From Marivivens geojensis (GTDB lineage Bacteria > Pseudomonadota > Alphaproteobacteria > Rhodobacterales > Rhodobacteraceae), in NCBI RefSeq assembly GCF_023540835.1, contig NZ_JALKCU010000002.1, positions 558,001 through 622,000 on the forward strand: a stretch of DNA of 64,000 bases. The letters run 5' to 3'. The translations under genes were made by a program, and so were the position numbers. Shown piece after piece: positions 25,935-34,437 of the stretch; within the stretch, counting starts at the first letter, position 1, and each line of letters starts with the position of its first letter. The notes under the pieces are model-generated. The model had not been told where the DNA came from, did no database searches, and worked only from the letters and a program-made list of their open reading frames with translations.

Positions 25935-26250
25935 GCCTGTTCCTTTTGTATGCTCTTTCGGTCACAAGTAGCACAAAAAGAGAACAAACGCCAAGTCGCA
26001 ATATTAAGCAGATTTTCATGCCGCACCTGCGAGAGGCGCAAAAACGACCCTAAAAACGACACTTCGAATTTCGGTCGCGACGGAATTCGAAGCTTAAAAA
26101 CAAGGCCGTTTGTCTAAAAATAAGGCATTCCAAAAACGCATAAGAACTATGCAAAACCGACTATAGCTTTTGATTTTTTCCGCAACTAAATGGCGACCAT
26201 CAAGACAACATCGCTGCACTGCGGCGACCCGACCCATGAAGGACAAAGCT
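25935..26250. other. 316-nt intergenic region between ruvC and the DUF1127 gene
   Basis: This A-rich divergent region holds no convincing ORF. It contains two AAAAACGAC repeats (26040-26048, 26052-26060) followed at once by a long perfect inverted repeat (26062-26092). Leaders for both flanking genes must lie here; I could not fix promoters with confidence. Confidence 0.7.
26062..26092. repeat. 31-nt inverted repeat upstream of the DUF1127 gene
   Basis: CTTCGAATT and AATTCGAAG arms (9 bp, 12 with TCG/CGG pairing including one wobble) flank GTCGCGA. Read on the minus strand the hairpin is followed by TGTCGTTTTT, so it could end a minus-strand transcript. On the plus strand no T-run follows. 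It could also be a protein-binding site. Confidence 0.6.
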
Positions 26251-26460
26251 ATGGCTATGGTTGACACCACCACCGCGTACACACCGCGTCTGGCCTATCA
26301 GGCCGTTTCGTTCGTCTACAACGTGATCACCAACATTCAACTCTGGAACGAATCTCGCAAAACCGTGCGTGTTCTGGAGAAACTGACCGAACGTGAATTG
26401 AATGACATCGGTCTGAACCGCGGCGACATCTACAACTTCGCTCGCACTGGGTCGTTCTAA
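26251..26460 (+). CDS. DUF1127 family small protein
   Basis: The 69-residue product has the C-terminal DUF1127 (YjiS-like) motif LEKLTERELNDIGLNRGDI, preceded by a mildly hydrophobic segment (LAYQAVSFVYNVITNIQLW). Small proteins of this family are abundant in alphaproteobacteria; some affect sRNA turnover, phosphate or carbon metabolism. Which role applies here is not visible. AAGGA 7 nt upstream decides the ATG at 26251. It is monocistronic with a strong terminator. Confidence 0.85.
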   Translation: MAMVDTTTAYTPRLAYQAVSFVYNVITNIQLWNESRKTVRVLEKLTERELNDIGLNRGDIYNFARTGSF

Positions 26461-26494
26461 TGTGACCTAGTTCACGCACAATCGACGATACGAC

Positions 26495-26520
26495 AAAGGC
26501 CACCTCAAAGGTGGCCTTTT
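26495..26520. terminator. bidirectional terminator after the DUF1127 gene
   Basis: AAAGGCCACC, loop TCAAA and GGTGGCCTTT form a 10-bp stem followed by TTTT. It can also serve the convergent gene ending at 26543. Confidence 0.88.
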
Positions 26521-26542
26521 GCGTTTTCGAATGCCGCACAGA

Positions 26543-26908
26543 TCATCGCATCATCAAAACGTTGGCGACCCCACGGTCAATCTGGGCCGCCAATGTGCGG
26601 CTGACAACGTCTGCCTGCATGATCCATGCTCCCGCACGGTCGAGCATTGTTCCTGCCCGCATCATATCAATGCGTTGATTGTAAGCCATCTCACCAAGGT
26701 AAAGCAGAACGATGACCTTGAATGCGATCAGCGCGACGACCATCGTGAACAGCCCTTTGAACGGGATGCGGGGCGCACGGCGTCGGGCACGCGCTACGAT
26801 CAGCCCGTCACTTTGAACCACATGGTCTACGCCATTGGCCATACGGACCTGATAGGTCCGCTCTAATTGTTTCAGACGTGCATCGAACGTCGCTTTATTA
26901 TCAGCCAT
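26543..26908 (-). CDS. single-pass membrane protein of unknown function
   Basis: The 121-residue protein has a basic cytoplasmic N-terminus (MADNKATFDARLKQLERTYQ, then ARARRRAPRIPFKG), one membrane helix (about 54-75, LFTMVVALIAFKVIVLLYLG) and a helical tail. I do not recognise a named domain; similar short proteins are common in roseobacters. I start at the ATG at 26908 behind GGAGGTAAT. A 17-nt palindrome lies 54 nt upstream, in what looks like its promoter. Confidence 0.68.
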   Translation of the reverse strand: MADNKATFDARLKQLERTYQVRMANGVDHVVQSDGLIVARARRRAPRIPFKGLFTMVVALIAFKVIVLLYLGEMAYNQRIDMMRAGTMLDRAGAWIMQADVVSRTLAAQIDRGVANVLMMR

Positions 26909-26961
26909 AGGATTACCTCCGGCACGGCCCCCACCGCACAAAAACACCTAATATTTCGATA

Positions 26962-26978
26962 AAATTAGCTGCTAATTT
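26962..26978. promoter_or_regulatory. 17-nt perfect palindrome, candidate operator
   Basis: AAATTAGC-T-GCTAATTT lies upstream of the membrane protein gene. On the minus strand a TTGGAC hexamer precedes it and TTATCGA follows, so the palindrome would occupy the promoter spacer, a usual repressor position. The cognate regulator is unknown. Confidence 0.5.
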
Positions 26979-27017
26979 CGTCCAATTTAGGGCCGTCCGA
27001 GCACTGATTTGGAAACA

Positions 27018-27896
27018 TTACTCGAAAATGAGGGTCAGTGTTGTCCAATCGCCGATAGATTCACGGTTTTTCAACCCAAATCCCTGCGCTTGGTAGGCTG
27101 CCAGCACAGAATCGGCCTGTTCGTTCAGAATGCCCGACAGGATCGACACGGTGCCCGATTTCGAATGGCGCGCCATGTCCGGGGCAATGGCGATCAACGG
27201 CCCTTTGAGGATGTTTGCAAAGATCAGGTCATAGGGTGCGGCGGCGCCAATCTCTGGCGCGTCAAAGCCTGCGGCCTCAACACACAGAACGCTGCCCGAC
27301 ATGCCGTTGGCCGACAGGTTGGCCTCGGCAACCTCAACAGCGACTGCATCAATGTCGGATGCAAGAACAACTGTATCAGGCCAGAGACGCGCAGCACCCA
27401 TCGCCAAGACAGCGGTGCCACACCCCACGTCGATGGTACGCTCAGGTGCGTAACCTTCGTCCGCCAAACGATCCAAGGCGCGCAGGCAACCCAAGGTCGT
27501 GCCGTGGTGTCCCGTACCAAAGGCCATCGCGGCCTCGATCAGCAGCGCGATACGATCCTCTGGGACTTTATCCGCATCATGGCTGCCGTAGACAAAGAAA
27601 CGACCAGCCTCGACGGGAGCCAATTCACGCTTCACATGGGCGACCCAGTCGATCTGCGGCACTTCGGAAATCACAAAGTCCTTTGCGCCATGCATCGTCG
27701 ATAACAGCGCCAGCCCTGCCCGATCTGGTTCTTCGACGAAATAGACGGCGACTTCGAACAGGCCCGAACCATCCTCGATCTCAAAGCTGCCAACGCCAGT
27801 GGGCTCTGGCCACAGGTTTTCGCAATCAGCGGCCAACGCCTCTGCCTGTTCGAGGGAGGGGACAACAGCGATGGCGGAGTAGGTCAGGTCAGTCAT
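27018..27896 (-). CDS. prmA: ribosomal protein L11 methyltransferase
   Basis: PrmA trimethylates lysines and the N-terminus of ribosomal protein L11. The 292-residue protein has an N-terminal substrate-recognition domain and a Rossmann SAM domain with AFGTGHHGTT, DVGCGTAVLAMGAA and the NPPF-like FANILKGPLI. I start at the ATG at 27896, as the open frame upstream overlaps the MFS gene. It lies 13 nt downstream of the MFS transporter gene on the same strand. Confidence 0.93.
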   Translation of the reverse strand: MTDLTYSAIAVVPSLEQAEALAADCENLWPEPTGVGSFEIEDGSGLFEVAVYFVEEPDRAGLALLSTMHGAKDFVISEVPQIDWVAHVKRELAPVEAGRFFVYGSHDADKVPEDRIALLIEAAMAFGTGHHGTTLGCLRALDRLADEGYAPERTIDVGCGTAVLAMGAARLWPDTVVLASDIDAVAVEVAEANLSANGMSGSVLCVEAAGFDAPEIGAAAPYDLIFANILKGPLIAIAPDMARHSKSGTVSILSGILNEQADSVLAAYQAQGFGLKNRESIGDWTTLTLIFE

Positions 27897-27909
27897 GATC
27901 GTATCGTCT

Positions 27910-29142
27910 TTATTCAGCAGGAGCGGCGACGGGCCGCGTGAAAATAGTCTCATGCCCAGCCATAGGATGACGCGGGATAAGAAGCGATAGGCAAAGCGAA
28001 ACAAACGCCATGCAGGCCGCCAGGATGAAAACGGCGAAAGGAGAATAGAGCCACAAAATCCCCAAAAGCACTGGCAGGAACACAGCCGCAATATGGTTGA
28101 TCGTAAAGGCCACAGCAGCGGTCGGTGCAATATCCGCAGGATCGGCGATCTTTTGAAAATAGGTTTTCAGCGCGAGCGCGAGACCAAAGAAAATATGGTC
28201 CACGACATAAAGCGTGGCCGCGATAGCAACACCCCAGCCGAACCAATAGACACCCCCGTAGGCCAAGAACACACAGATCAGACCCGTGTATTCAAAGACC
28301 AAAGCACGGCGTTCACCCCAGAGATGGACGATTTTCCCCAACACGGGCGCGATCAGCATGTTGGCGATCAGGGTGACGAGGTAGAGGCTTGTGACCTCAT
28401 GCACCTCAAATCCGAACCGTTCGACCATCATGAAGCCAGCAAAGACGACAAAGATTTGACGACGGGCGCCCGCCATGAATTGCAGCGCGTAATAAAGACC
28501 GTATCGACGGCGCAGGATGAATTTCTTGATCTGGGGGTTTGGGGCTTCGAACTGCGGAAAAGCGACGATACAGTAAATCGCGACCAGCGCGGTAAAGCCG
28601 CCCGACATGAGGTAGACCGTGTTGAACGACAGATCAAAGCTTTTCCACGTCATGACAACCAGCACATAGGCCACCAAGGTCGCCGCCGATCCCGCCGACA
28701 TCAACCAGCCCAGCGTTTGCGGGGCCTTGGCCTTGTCGATCCACTGGAGCTGGAGCGATTGGTTCACCGTCTCAAAGTAGTGGAACCCGATTGAGCTGAA
28801 GGTGGTGATCATCAGGATGCCGCCCAAGGTCGGGAACCATGCTGTTACCGCCGTAGACACGCCCAAGAGCAACAGCGCCGAAAGGCCCAGCACCTGTTCG
28901 CGCACCACCATCAAGATCAAAATCACGCCGATGGCGAGGAACCCTGGGATTTCGCGGACGGTGTGCAACAGGCCGATGTCGTCGCCTTGGAAATTGGCGA
29001 CCTCGACGACGAAGTTGTTCAACAGCGCCGACCAGATTGAAAACGCAACGGGCATTCCCATCGCCATCAGGAACAATAACGCAATCGGACGTCGCCACAG
29101 GGGCAACTGGTCTGCGTCATTCAGTGGGAAAATGCGTCTCAT
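27910..29142 (-). CDS. MFS transporter
   Basis: A 410-residue protein with about twelve membrane helices in two bundles linked by a basic cytoplasmic loop (QIKKFILRRRYGLYYALQFM). The substrate is not evident. I start at the ATG at 29142 (MRRIFPLNDADQLPLW); the reading from 29214 adds a non-membrane stretch of doubtful coding value. It precedes prmA, and the 144-nt gap to YeeE/YedE holds promoters for both directions. Confidence 0.82.
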   Translation of the reverse strand: MRRIFPLNDADQLPLWRRPIALLFLMAMGMPVAFSIWSALLNNFVVEVANFQGDDIGLLHTVREIPGFLAIGVILILMVVREQVLGLSALLLLGVSTAVTAWFPTLGGILMITTFSSIGFHYFETVNQSLQLQWIDKAKAPQTLGWLMSAGSAATLVAYVLVVMTWKSFDLSFNTVYLMSGGFTALVAIYCIVAFPQFEAPNPQIKKFILRRRYGLYYALQFMAGARRQIFVVFAGFMMVERFGFEVHEVTSLYLVTLIANMLIAPVLGKIVHLWGERRALVFEYTGLICVFLAYGGVYWFGWGVAIAATLYVVDHIFFGLALALKTYFQKIADPADIAPTAAVAFTINHIAAVFLPVLLGILWLYSPFAVFILAACMAFVSLCLSLLIPRHPMAGHETIFTRPVAAPAE

Positions 29143-29225
29143 GTCCGCCCGATACGCCTTTTTATGGGGTAAGGCGAGTGATTTTACCGCTCTGCCCTGT
29201 CTGATCTGGGTCAAAGATTTCGCAT

Positions 29226-29253
29226 TTCAGAGTCCAGTATTCAGACATTCAGA
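29226..29253. promoter_or_regulatory. TTCAGA repeats in the MFS/YeeE divergent promoter region
   Basis: TTCAGA occurs at 29226, 29240 and 29248; the last two are part of ATTCAGA repeats 8 nt apart. They lie 34-61 nt before the YeeE/YedE start. The spacing suggests a regulator site, but I cannot name the regulator. Confidence 0.3.
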
Positions 29254-29286
29254 TGTATAGAGAAGCATCGTAGCGGGGAGGCTGAT

Positions 29287-30354
29287 ATGGATTTACTATC
29301 CATCGTCGAAACTTTGGGTGAAGGCCGCACGGCTCTTTTGATGGGGGTCATCACGGGCATCACCTTTGGCGTGGCCGCACAACGGTCGCGGTTTTGCCTA
29401 CGCGCTGCAACGGTGGAGTTTGCCCGCCGCCAGATGGGGGACAAGGTTGCGGTCTGGCTGCTGACCTTCTCGACCGCGGTGGTCTGGGTGCAAGCGGCAG
29501 GGCTATTGGGCTACATCGACATTCCTGAGGCACGCATCATGGCCATACCCGGCAGTTGGTCGGGCGCGATTGTCGGCGGTCTAATGTTCGGTGTCGGTAT
29601 GATCATGGCGCGGGGCTGTTCGGGACGCCTCTTAGTTCTCGCCGCGACAGGGAACCTGCGTAGTTTGGTGTCGGGAATGGTCTTTGCCGTGGTGGCGCAG
29701 ATGACGATGGGTGGCTGGCTTAAGGCGCCGCGTGACTGGATCGCTTCACAATGGATCACCTCAGGCGGACGCAATGTAGACCTTTTAACCGCGTTGCACT
29801 TGCCAGAATGGGGCGGTTTGGCCTTTGGTCTGATGCTCGCCATCCTCGCCCTGATCATAGCCCGTAAGAACCGCATAGGCGCCAGCCGCCTGATCTTTGG
29901 GGCGGGTGTGGGCTTTGCCGTGGCGCTGGGTTGGGCGCTTACAACAGCATTGAGCCGCGTGGCGTTTGACCCTTACCCGATCGAAAGTGCTACGTTTACC
30001 GGCCCTTCGGCCAACACGTTGATGTTCCTGCTCGATAGTGGAAACGCTGTTCTGGAATTCCCTGTGGGCCTCGTTCCGGGCGTATTCATCGGCGCGTTCT
30101 TCTCCTCGGTCCTTGCCAAAGAGTTCAAATTCCAAGGCTTTGAGTCAGAGGCCAATATGCGGCGATCCCTCACAGGGGCAGCCCTCATGGGATTTGGCGG
30201 GATGCTCGCGGGGGGCTGCGCGATCGGCGCGGGCGTCACAGGAGGGTCAGTCTTTGCGGGCACCGCGTGGCTCGCGCTGACCGCATTCTGGATCGGCGGT
30301 ATGACCACCGATTTCCTTCTCGATCAGCGCATCGCGCGCGTGTCGGAGCTTTAA
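29287..30354 (+). CDS. YeeE/YedE family transporter (thiosulfate/sulfur-compound uptake type)
   Basis: The 355-residue membrane protein has about nine helices and the repeated family motifs with conserved cysteines: C37 (SRFCLRAA), C111 (ARGCSGRL) and C311 (AGGCAIGAG). In TsuA, the characterised relative, such cysteines line the path for thiosulfate. GGGGAGG 8 nt upstream supports the ATG at 29287. Its stop overlaps the convergent truncated-haemoglobin gene. A TusA-family gene, a frequent partner, lies far away at 58.9 kb in this window. Confidence 0.86.
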   Translation: MDLLSIVETLGEGRTALLMGVITGITFGVAAQRSRFCLRAATVEFARRQMGDKVAVWLLTFSTAVVWVQAAGLLGYIDIPEARIMAIPGSWSGAIVGGLMFGVGMIMARGCSGRLLVLAATGNLRSLVSGMVFAVVAQMTMGGWLKAPRDWIASQWITSGGRNVDLLTALHLPEWGGLAFGLMLAILALIIARKNRIGASRLIFGAGVGFAVALGWALTTALSRVAFDPYPIESATFTGPSANTLMFLLDSGNAVLEFPVGLVPGVFIGAFFSSVLAKEFKFQGFESEANMRRSLTGAALMGFGGMLAGGCAIGAGVTGGSVFAGTAWLALTAFWIGGMTTDFLLDQRIARVSEL

Positions 30355-30761
30355 CCGACGAGCCTCGGCGGGTTGACTGCATTGCGGTGACGTTCCTCAA
30401 CGCCAATCCGCAAACCTCGTCCGATCCGGTGGGCCAGCTCTGACCACGCAGCAGCCTGCAGCGGGTTGAGGTGACGGCGCAAGACGGAGTCGAACAAGCC
30501 AAGCCAAACGTCGAAATGTTGCGGACGCACGTCACCCGCATGCATGTGCGCACGCATCGGATTGCCGTCGTAGACCTTGTCGAAAAAGATCACATTGCGC
30601 CAAAAATTGACAATCTTGGCTTCGTGGGCGGTCCAATCCGTCACGTGCGTGTTAAAGATCGGCCCCAATCCGGGATGGGTTCGCACGACGGCATAGAATT
30701 CGTGAACAACCAGTTCGACCTCTTGCTCAGAGATCGGGAAACGGGGCGACAGTAACGACAT
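30351..30761 (-). CDS. group III truncated haemoglobin
   Basis: This 136-residue globin has the 2-on-2 helix pattern of the Campylobacter Ctb group. Visible marks are FYAVVRTHPGLGPIF, FWRNVIFF and a probable proximal His at residue 72 (NPMRAHMHAG), then FDVWLGLFD. It would bind oxygen or nitric oxide in the cytoplasm. AAAGGA 9 nt upstream decides the ATG at 30761. The frame stays open to 30866, but that segment is not globin-like. It converges on the YeeE/YedE gene with a 4-nt overlap. Confidence 0.86.
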   Translation of the reverse strand: MSLLSPRFPISEQEVELVVHEFYAVVRTHPGLGPIFNTHVTDWTAHEAKIVNFWRNVIFFDKVYDGNPMRAHMHAGDVRPQHFDVWLGLFDSVLRRHLNPLQAAAWSELAHRIGRGLRIGVEERHRNAVNPPRLVG

Positions 30762-31077
30762 GGCCCGTCCTTTCAACGTCGGAAACCCCCAATCGGTGAT
30801 CGCCCCCAACGCACGACCGATCACACGATAAACTTTAGCAAAGCCAATCTGAGCCCACATTGACAAAGAACAAGATGCGGCAATTTTAGTCAGGTGGCCA
30901 CATAGTCTTTACGCCAATTCCTGCCCGTCCTATAAGCCGCCCATGATGGCACGTAACCCGATCATTATTCGAATTACGAACCCGGCTCTCTGAAACCAGA
31001 GCGGCCGGGCCAAGGTGTCTGAGACTTCGCACCGATCCTACCCATCCTGACCGAATTTTCGTGAAAAGGACGCCACC
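30762..31077. other. 316-nt divergent region between truncated haemoglobin and ileS
   Basis: No gene is evident. On the plus strand it has a sigma-70-like promoter (30908-30936), a leader of about 135 nt with a bulged G/C hairpin (30981-31009), and AAAAGGA just before ileS. T-box riboswitches are not expected in this phylum, and no T-box consensus is present. Confidence 0.7.
30908..30936 (+). promoter_or_regulatory. probable ileS promoter
   Basis: TTTACG (30908-30913) and TATAAG (30931-30936) are separated by 17 nt. This predicts a transcript leader of about 135 nt before ileS. Confidence 0.55.
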
Positions 31078-33975
31078 ATGTGCGCCGACACACCTGACTA
31101 CAAAGACACCCTAAACCTGCCGGAAACAGAATTCCCGATGCGTGCTGGCCTGCCGCAGCGCGAGCCCGAATGGCTTGCCCGTTGGGCCGAGATCGGCATC
31201 TACGATCGCCTTCGTGAAAAATCTGACCGCACTCCGTTCATCCTGCACGATGGCCCTCCTTATGCGAACGGCCACTTGCACATCGGTCACGCGCTGAACA
31301 AGATCCTCAAGGACTTTATCGTCCGTTCGCAGCAAATGCTGGGCAAAGATGCGCGTTACGTTCCGGGTTGGGATTGTCACGGTCTGCCGATCGAATGGAA
31401 GATCGAAGAAAAATACCGTGCCGAGGGCAAGAACAAGGACGAAGTGAACGTTGTCGACTTCCGTCAAGAATGCCGCAAGTTCGCCGAGGGCTGGATTGAC
31501 ATCCAACGTGAAGAGTTCAAACGTCTGGGCATCACCGGCAACTGGGCCGATCCTTATCTGACGATGAACTTCCACGCGGAACGTGTGATCGCCGAAGAAT
31601 TCATGAAACTCTTGATGAACGGCACGCTCTATCAGGGATCGAAACCTGTGATGTGGTCGCCCGTTGAGAAAACCGCGCTGGCCGAGGCCGAGGTCGAATA
31701 CCACGACCACACCAGCCATCAGGTTTGGGTGCGGTTTAAACCTGTATCGGGTGGCGAAAAGGTATCAGGCGACGACTTTACCGTCGTGATCTGGACCACT
31801 ACCCCGTGGACCATTCCGCAGAACCGCGCTGTCGCGTATGGCCCGACCATCGAATACGGTCTCTACAAAGTGACCGAAGTTCACGAGCACTCTGCCGCGA
31901 CCGTTGGCGAGGTTGTCCTTCTCGCCAATTCGCTGGCCGAGTCGGTGATGCAGGGCGTTCGCGTCACTGCCTTCGAAAAAATTGGCGATGTCTCCGCTGA
32001 TGCCCTCGAAGGCATGATCCTCGCACACCCCTATCGTGGTGTCGAAGACGGCAATGGCGAATGGGACTATGACGTCCCAATGCTACCCGGCGATCACGTG
32101 ACCGAAGAGGCTGGCACAGGCTTTGTTCACACCGCGCCGTCGCACGGTGACGACGACTATCAGCTCGGCCTGAAGTTCGGCCTGCCGATGACCTACAACG
32201 TGACCGAGGATTCCTCTTACCGCGCTGACCTGCCGATCTTTGCTGGCATGCATGTGATCCTGCCCGATGGTAAAGAAGGTCCTGCGAACGTCGCCAACAT
32301 CAAACAGATGGCCTACACGGGCGCACTGTTTGGCAAGGCGAAGATGAAGCACTCCTACCCGCACTCGTGGCGGTCCAAAGCTCCGGTTATCTATCGCAAC
32401 ACGCCACAGTGGTTCGCAGCCATTGATAAGGACGTGAACGATGGTCAGGACACCTATGGCAAAACCATCCGCGAACGTGCGCTGACCTCGATCGACCAAC
32501 TGGTGAAATGGACCCCGCAAACGGGTCGCAATCGCCTTTATTCAATGATCGAAGCACGTCCTGACTGGGTTCTCTCGCGTCAACGCGCGTGGGGCGTTCC
32601 GCTGACCTGCTTCGTCAAGAAAGACACCCTGCCGACCGCGGATGATTTCCTCCTGCGCAACGCGGCGATCAACGCTCGCATCGCTGAGGAGTTCGAGGTT
32701 GGTGGCGCCGACGTTTGGTATGTCGACGGCTTCAAAGAGCGCGTGTTCGGCAACGATGCGAACCCTGACGACTACCAACAGGTCTTTGACGTGCTCGACG
32801 TTTGGTTCGACTCTGGTTCGACCCACGCATTCGTTCTGCGCGACCGTGAAGACGGCACAGCGGACGGCATCGCCGATCTTTATCTCGAAGGCACCGACCA
32901 GCACCGCGGGTGGTTCCATTCGTCCATGCTTCAGGCCTGCGGCACCAAAGGTCGCGCCCCTTATAAGGGCGTTTTGACCCACGGCTTTACGCTGGATGAA
33001 AAGGGCATGAAGATGTCCAAATCCATCGGCAACACCGTCGCCCCCGAAGACGTATGTAACGAATACGGCGCAGACATCCTGCGTCTGTGGGTGGCACAGT
33101 CCGACTATACCGCTGACCTTCGCATCGGCGATAAGATCATCAAGGGCGTTGCGGACAGCTACCGTCGTCTGCGCAACACCATGCGCTTTATGCTTGGGTC
33201 GCTCAACGACTTCACAGAGGCCGATCGCGTTGATCCGAAAGACATGCCAGAACTAGAACGCTGGGTTCTGCATCGTCTGGCTGAGTTGGATGAGGTCGTC
33301 CGCAAGGGCTATGCCGAATACGATTTCCAAGGCGTATTCCAAGCGCTCTTTAACTTTGCGACCGTGGACCTGTCGGCCTACTACTTCGACATCCGCAAGG
33401 ACGCGCTCTATTGTGATGGCGATACCCTGAACCGCCGCGCGTCGCGCACGGTTCTGGACATCCTGTTCAACCGTCTGACCACTTGGCTGGCCCCGATCCT
33501 CGTCTTTACGATGGAAGAGGTCTGGCTCGAGCGTCACAAAGAGGACGGCGCGTCGGTGCATCTGGTCGATATCCCAGAAACACCTGCAGAGTGGAAAGAC
33601 GAAGCCTTGGCCGCAAAATGGGCTGGCATCCGCAAGGTGCGCCGCGTCGTGACTGCAGCACTGGAAATCCAGCGCCGTGATAAGGTCATCGGTGCAAGCC
33701 TTGAGGCCGCGCCTGTCGTCCACGTTGACGACAAAGACGTGCTTGAAGCGCTGAAAACCGTGGCGTTTGACGACCTCTGCATCACCTCTGGCGTCATGCT
33801 CACACACGACCCTGCCCCTGCTGAAGCCTTCCGCATGGGCGAGGTTGAGGGCGTGGCCGTCGTCTTTGAAAAGGCGGACGGTGAGAAATGCGAACGCTGC
33901 TGGAAAATCCTTCCAGACGTTGGCACCCACAGCCACGCGGGCGTCTGCGGACGCTGTGACGCGGCACTGGGATAA
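31078..33975 (+). CDS. ileS: isoleucyl-tRNA synthetase
   Basis: The 965-residue class I enzyme charges tRNA-Ile and edits valine. It has HIGH at 68-71 (GHLHIGHALNKILKD), GWDCHGLPIEWKIE, the CP1 editing domain, KMSKS at 645-649 (KGMKMSKSIGN) and a C-terminal zinc finger with CERCWK and CGRCDAA. This is the bacterial type, length normal. AAAAGGA precedes the ATG. A UUCG-loop terminator follows the stop. Confidence 0.97.
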   Translation: MCADTPDYKDTLNLPETEFPMRAGLPQREPEWLARWAEIGIYDRLREKSDRTPFILHDGPPYANGHLHIGHALNKILKDFIVRSQQMLGKDARYVPGWDCHGLPIEWKIEEKYRAEGKNKDEVNVVDFRQECRKFAEGWIDIQREEFKRLGITGNWADPYLTMNFHAERVIAEEFMKLLMNGTLYQGSKPVMWSPVEKTALAEAEVEYHDHTSHQVWVRFKPVSGGEKVSGDDFTVVIWTTTPWTIPQNRAVAYGPTIEYGLYKVTEVHEHSAATVGEVVLLANSLAESVMQGVRVTAFEKIGDVSADALEGMILAHPYRGVEDGNGEWDYDVPMLPGDHVTEEAGTGFVHTAPSHGDDDYQLGLKFGLPMTYNVTEDSSYRADLPIFAGMHVILPDGKEGPANVANIKQMAYTGALFGKAKMKHSYPHSWRSKAPVIYRNTPQWFAAIDKDVNDGQDTYGKTIRERALTSIDQLVKWTPQTGRNRLYSMIEARPDWVLSRQRAWGVPLTCFVKKDTLPTADDFLLRNAAINARIAEEFEVGGADVWYVDGFKERVFGNDANPDDYQQVFDVLDVWFDSGSTHAFVLRDREDGTADGIADLYLEGTDQHRGWFHSSMLQACGTKGRAPYKGVLTHGFTLDEKGMKMSKSIGNTVAPEDVCNEYGADILRLWVAQSDYTADLRIGDKIIKGVADSYRRLRNTMRFMLGSLNDFTEADRVDPKDMPELERWVLHRLAELDEVVRKGYAEYDFQGVFQALFNFATVDLSAYYFDIRKDALYCDGDTLNRRASRTVLDILFNRLTTWLAPILVFTMEEVWLERHKEDGASVHLVDIPETPAEWKDEALAAKWAGIRKVRRVVTAALEIQRRDKVIGASLEAAPVVHVDDKDVLEALKTVAFDDLCITSGVMLTHDPAPAEAFRMGEVEGVAVVFEKADGEKCERCWKILPDVGTHSHAGVCGRCDAALG

Positions 33976-33982
33976 CAGATCT

Positions 33983-34004
33983 GGGCGCCTTCGGGCGCCC
34001 TTTT
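33983..34004 (+). terminator. ileS terminator with UUCG tetraloop
   Basis: GGGCGCC, TTCG and GGCGCCC form a 7-bp stem closed by a C(UUCG)G tetraloop, followed by TTTT. It lies 16 nt before the next ATG. Confidence 0.85.
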
Positions 34005-34020
34005 CACAACGAGGAACCAC

Positions 34021-34437
34021 ATGATCACGATCGTCACCACAGCCGCAGACCGTCAGGCCTGCTATGACATCCGGACCACCGTTTTTGTGGGCGAACAGAA
34101 CGTGCCGCCAGAACTGGAACTGGACGATCTAGAGGACCAATGCACCCACTTCCTCGCGCGGCTAGACGGAGTGCCGATGGGAACCGCACGCCTGCTCGAC
34201 CGTGGCTATGCCAAGGTGCAGCGCGTTGCCGTGATGAAAGAAGCCCGTGGGACCGGCTTGGGTAAACGGCTGATGGAGGCTCTCCTCGATCACGCCCGCG
34301 ACATAGGTTTCACCGAGGCCCGCCTCGATGCGCAGGTCAGCGCCATTCCATTTTATGAGAAATTAGGCTTCACCGCTGAGGGGCCAGTGTTTGACGATGC
34401 AGGAATCCCGCATCGCCTGATGACAAAGCAGCTTTAA
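34021..34437 (+). CDS. GNAT-family N-acetyltransferase, ElaA-like
   Basis: The 138-residue product has the acetyl-CoA-binding block RVAVMKEARGTGLGKRLM and a C-terminal YEKLGFTAEGPVFDDAGIPH typical of the YjcF/ElaA subgroup. The substrate is unknown. GAGGAACC lies just before the ATG. Because a terminator precedes it, expression may depend on read-through from ileS or on a promoter I cannot see. It ends 4 nt inside the convergent pcs gene. Confidence 0.87.
   Translation: MITIVTTAADRQACYDIRTTVFVGEQNVPPELELDDLEDQCTHFLARLDGVPMGTARLLDRGYAKVQRVAVMKEARGTGLGKRLMEALLDHARDIGFTEARLDAQVSAIPFYEKLGFTAEGPVFDDAGIPHRLMTKQL

Noticed and set aside
25935-25990. Possible SOS box for ruvC
   Set aside because: GTTC and GAAC words occur but not with the GTTC-N7-GTTC spacing.
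30981-31009. Hairpin before ileS as a tRNA or T-box
   Set aside because: No cloverleaf, no CCA-side pairing, no T-box consensus; only a leader hairpin can be supported.
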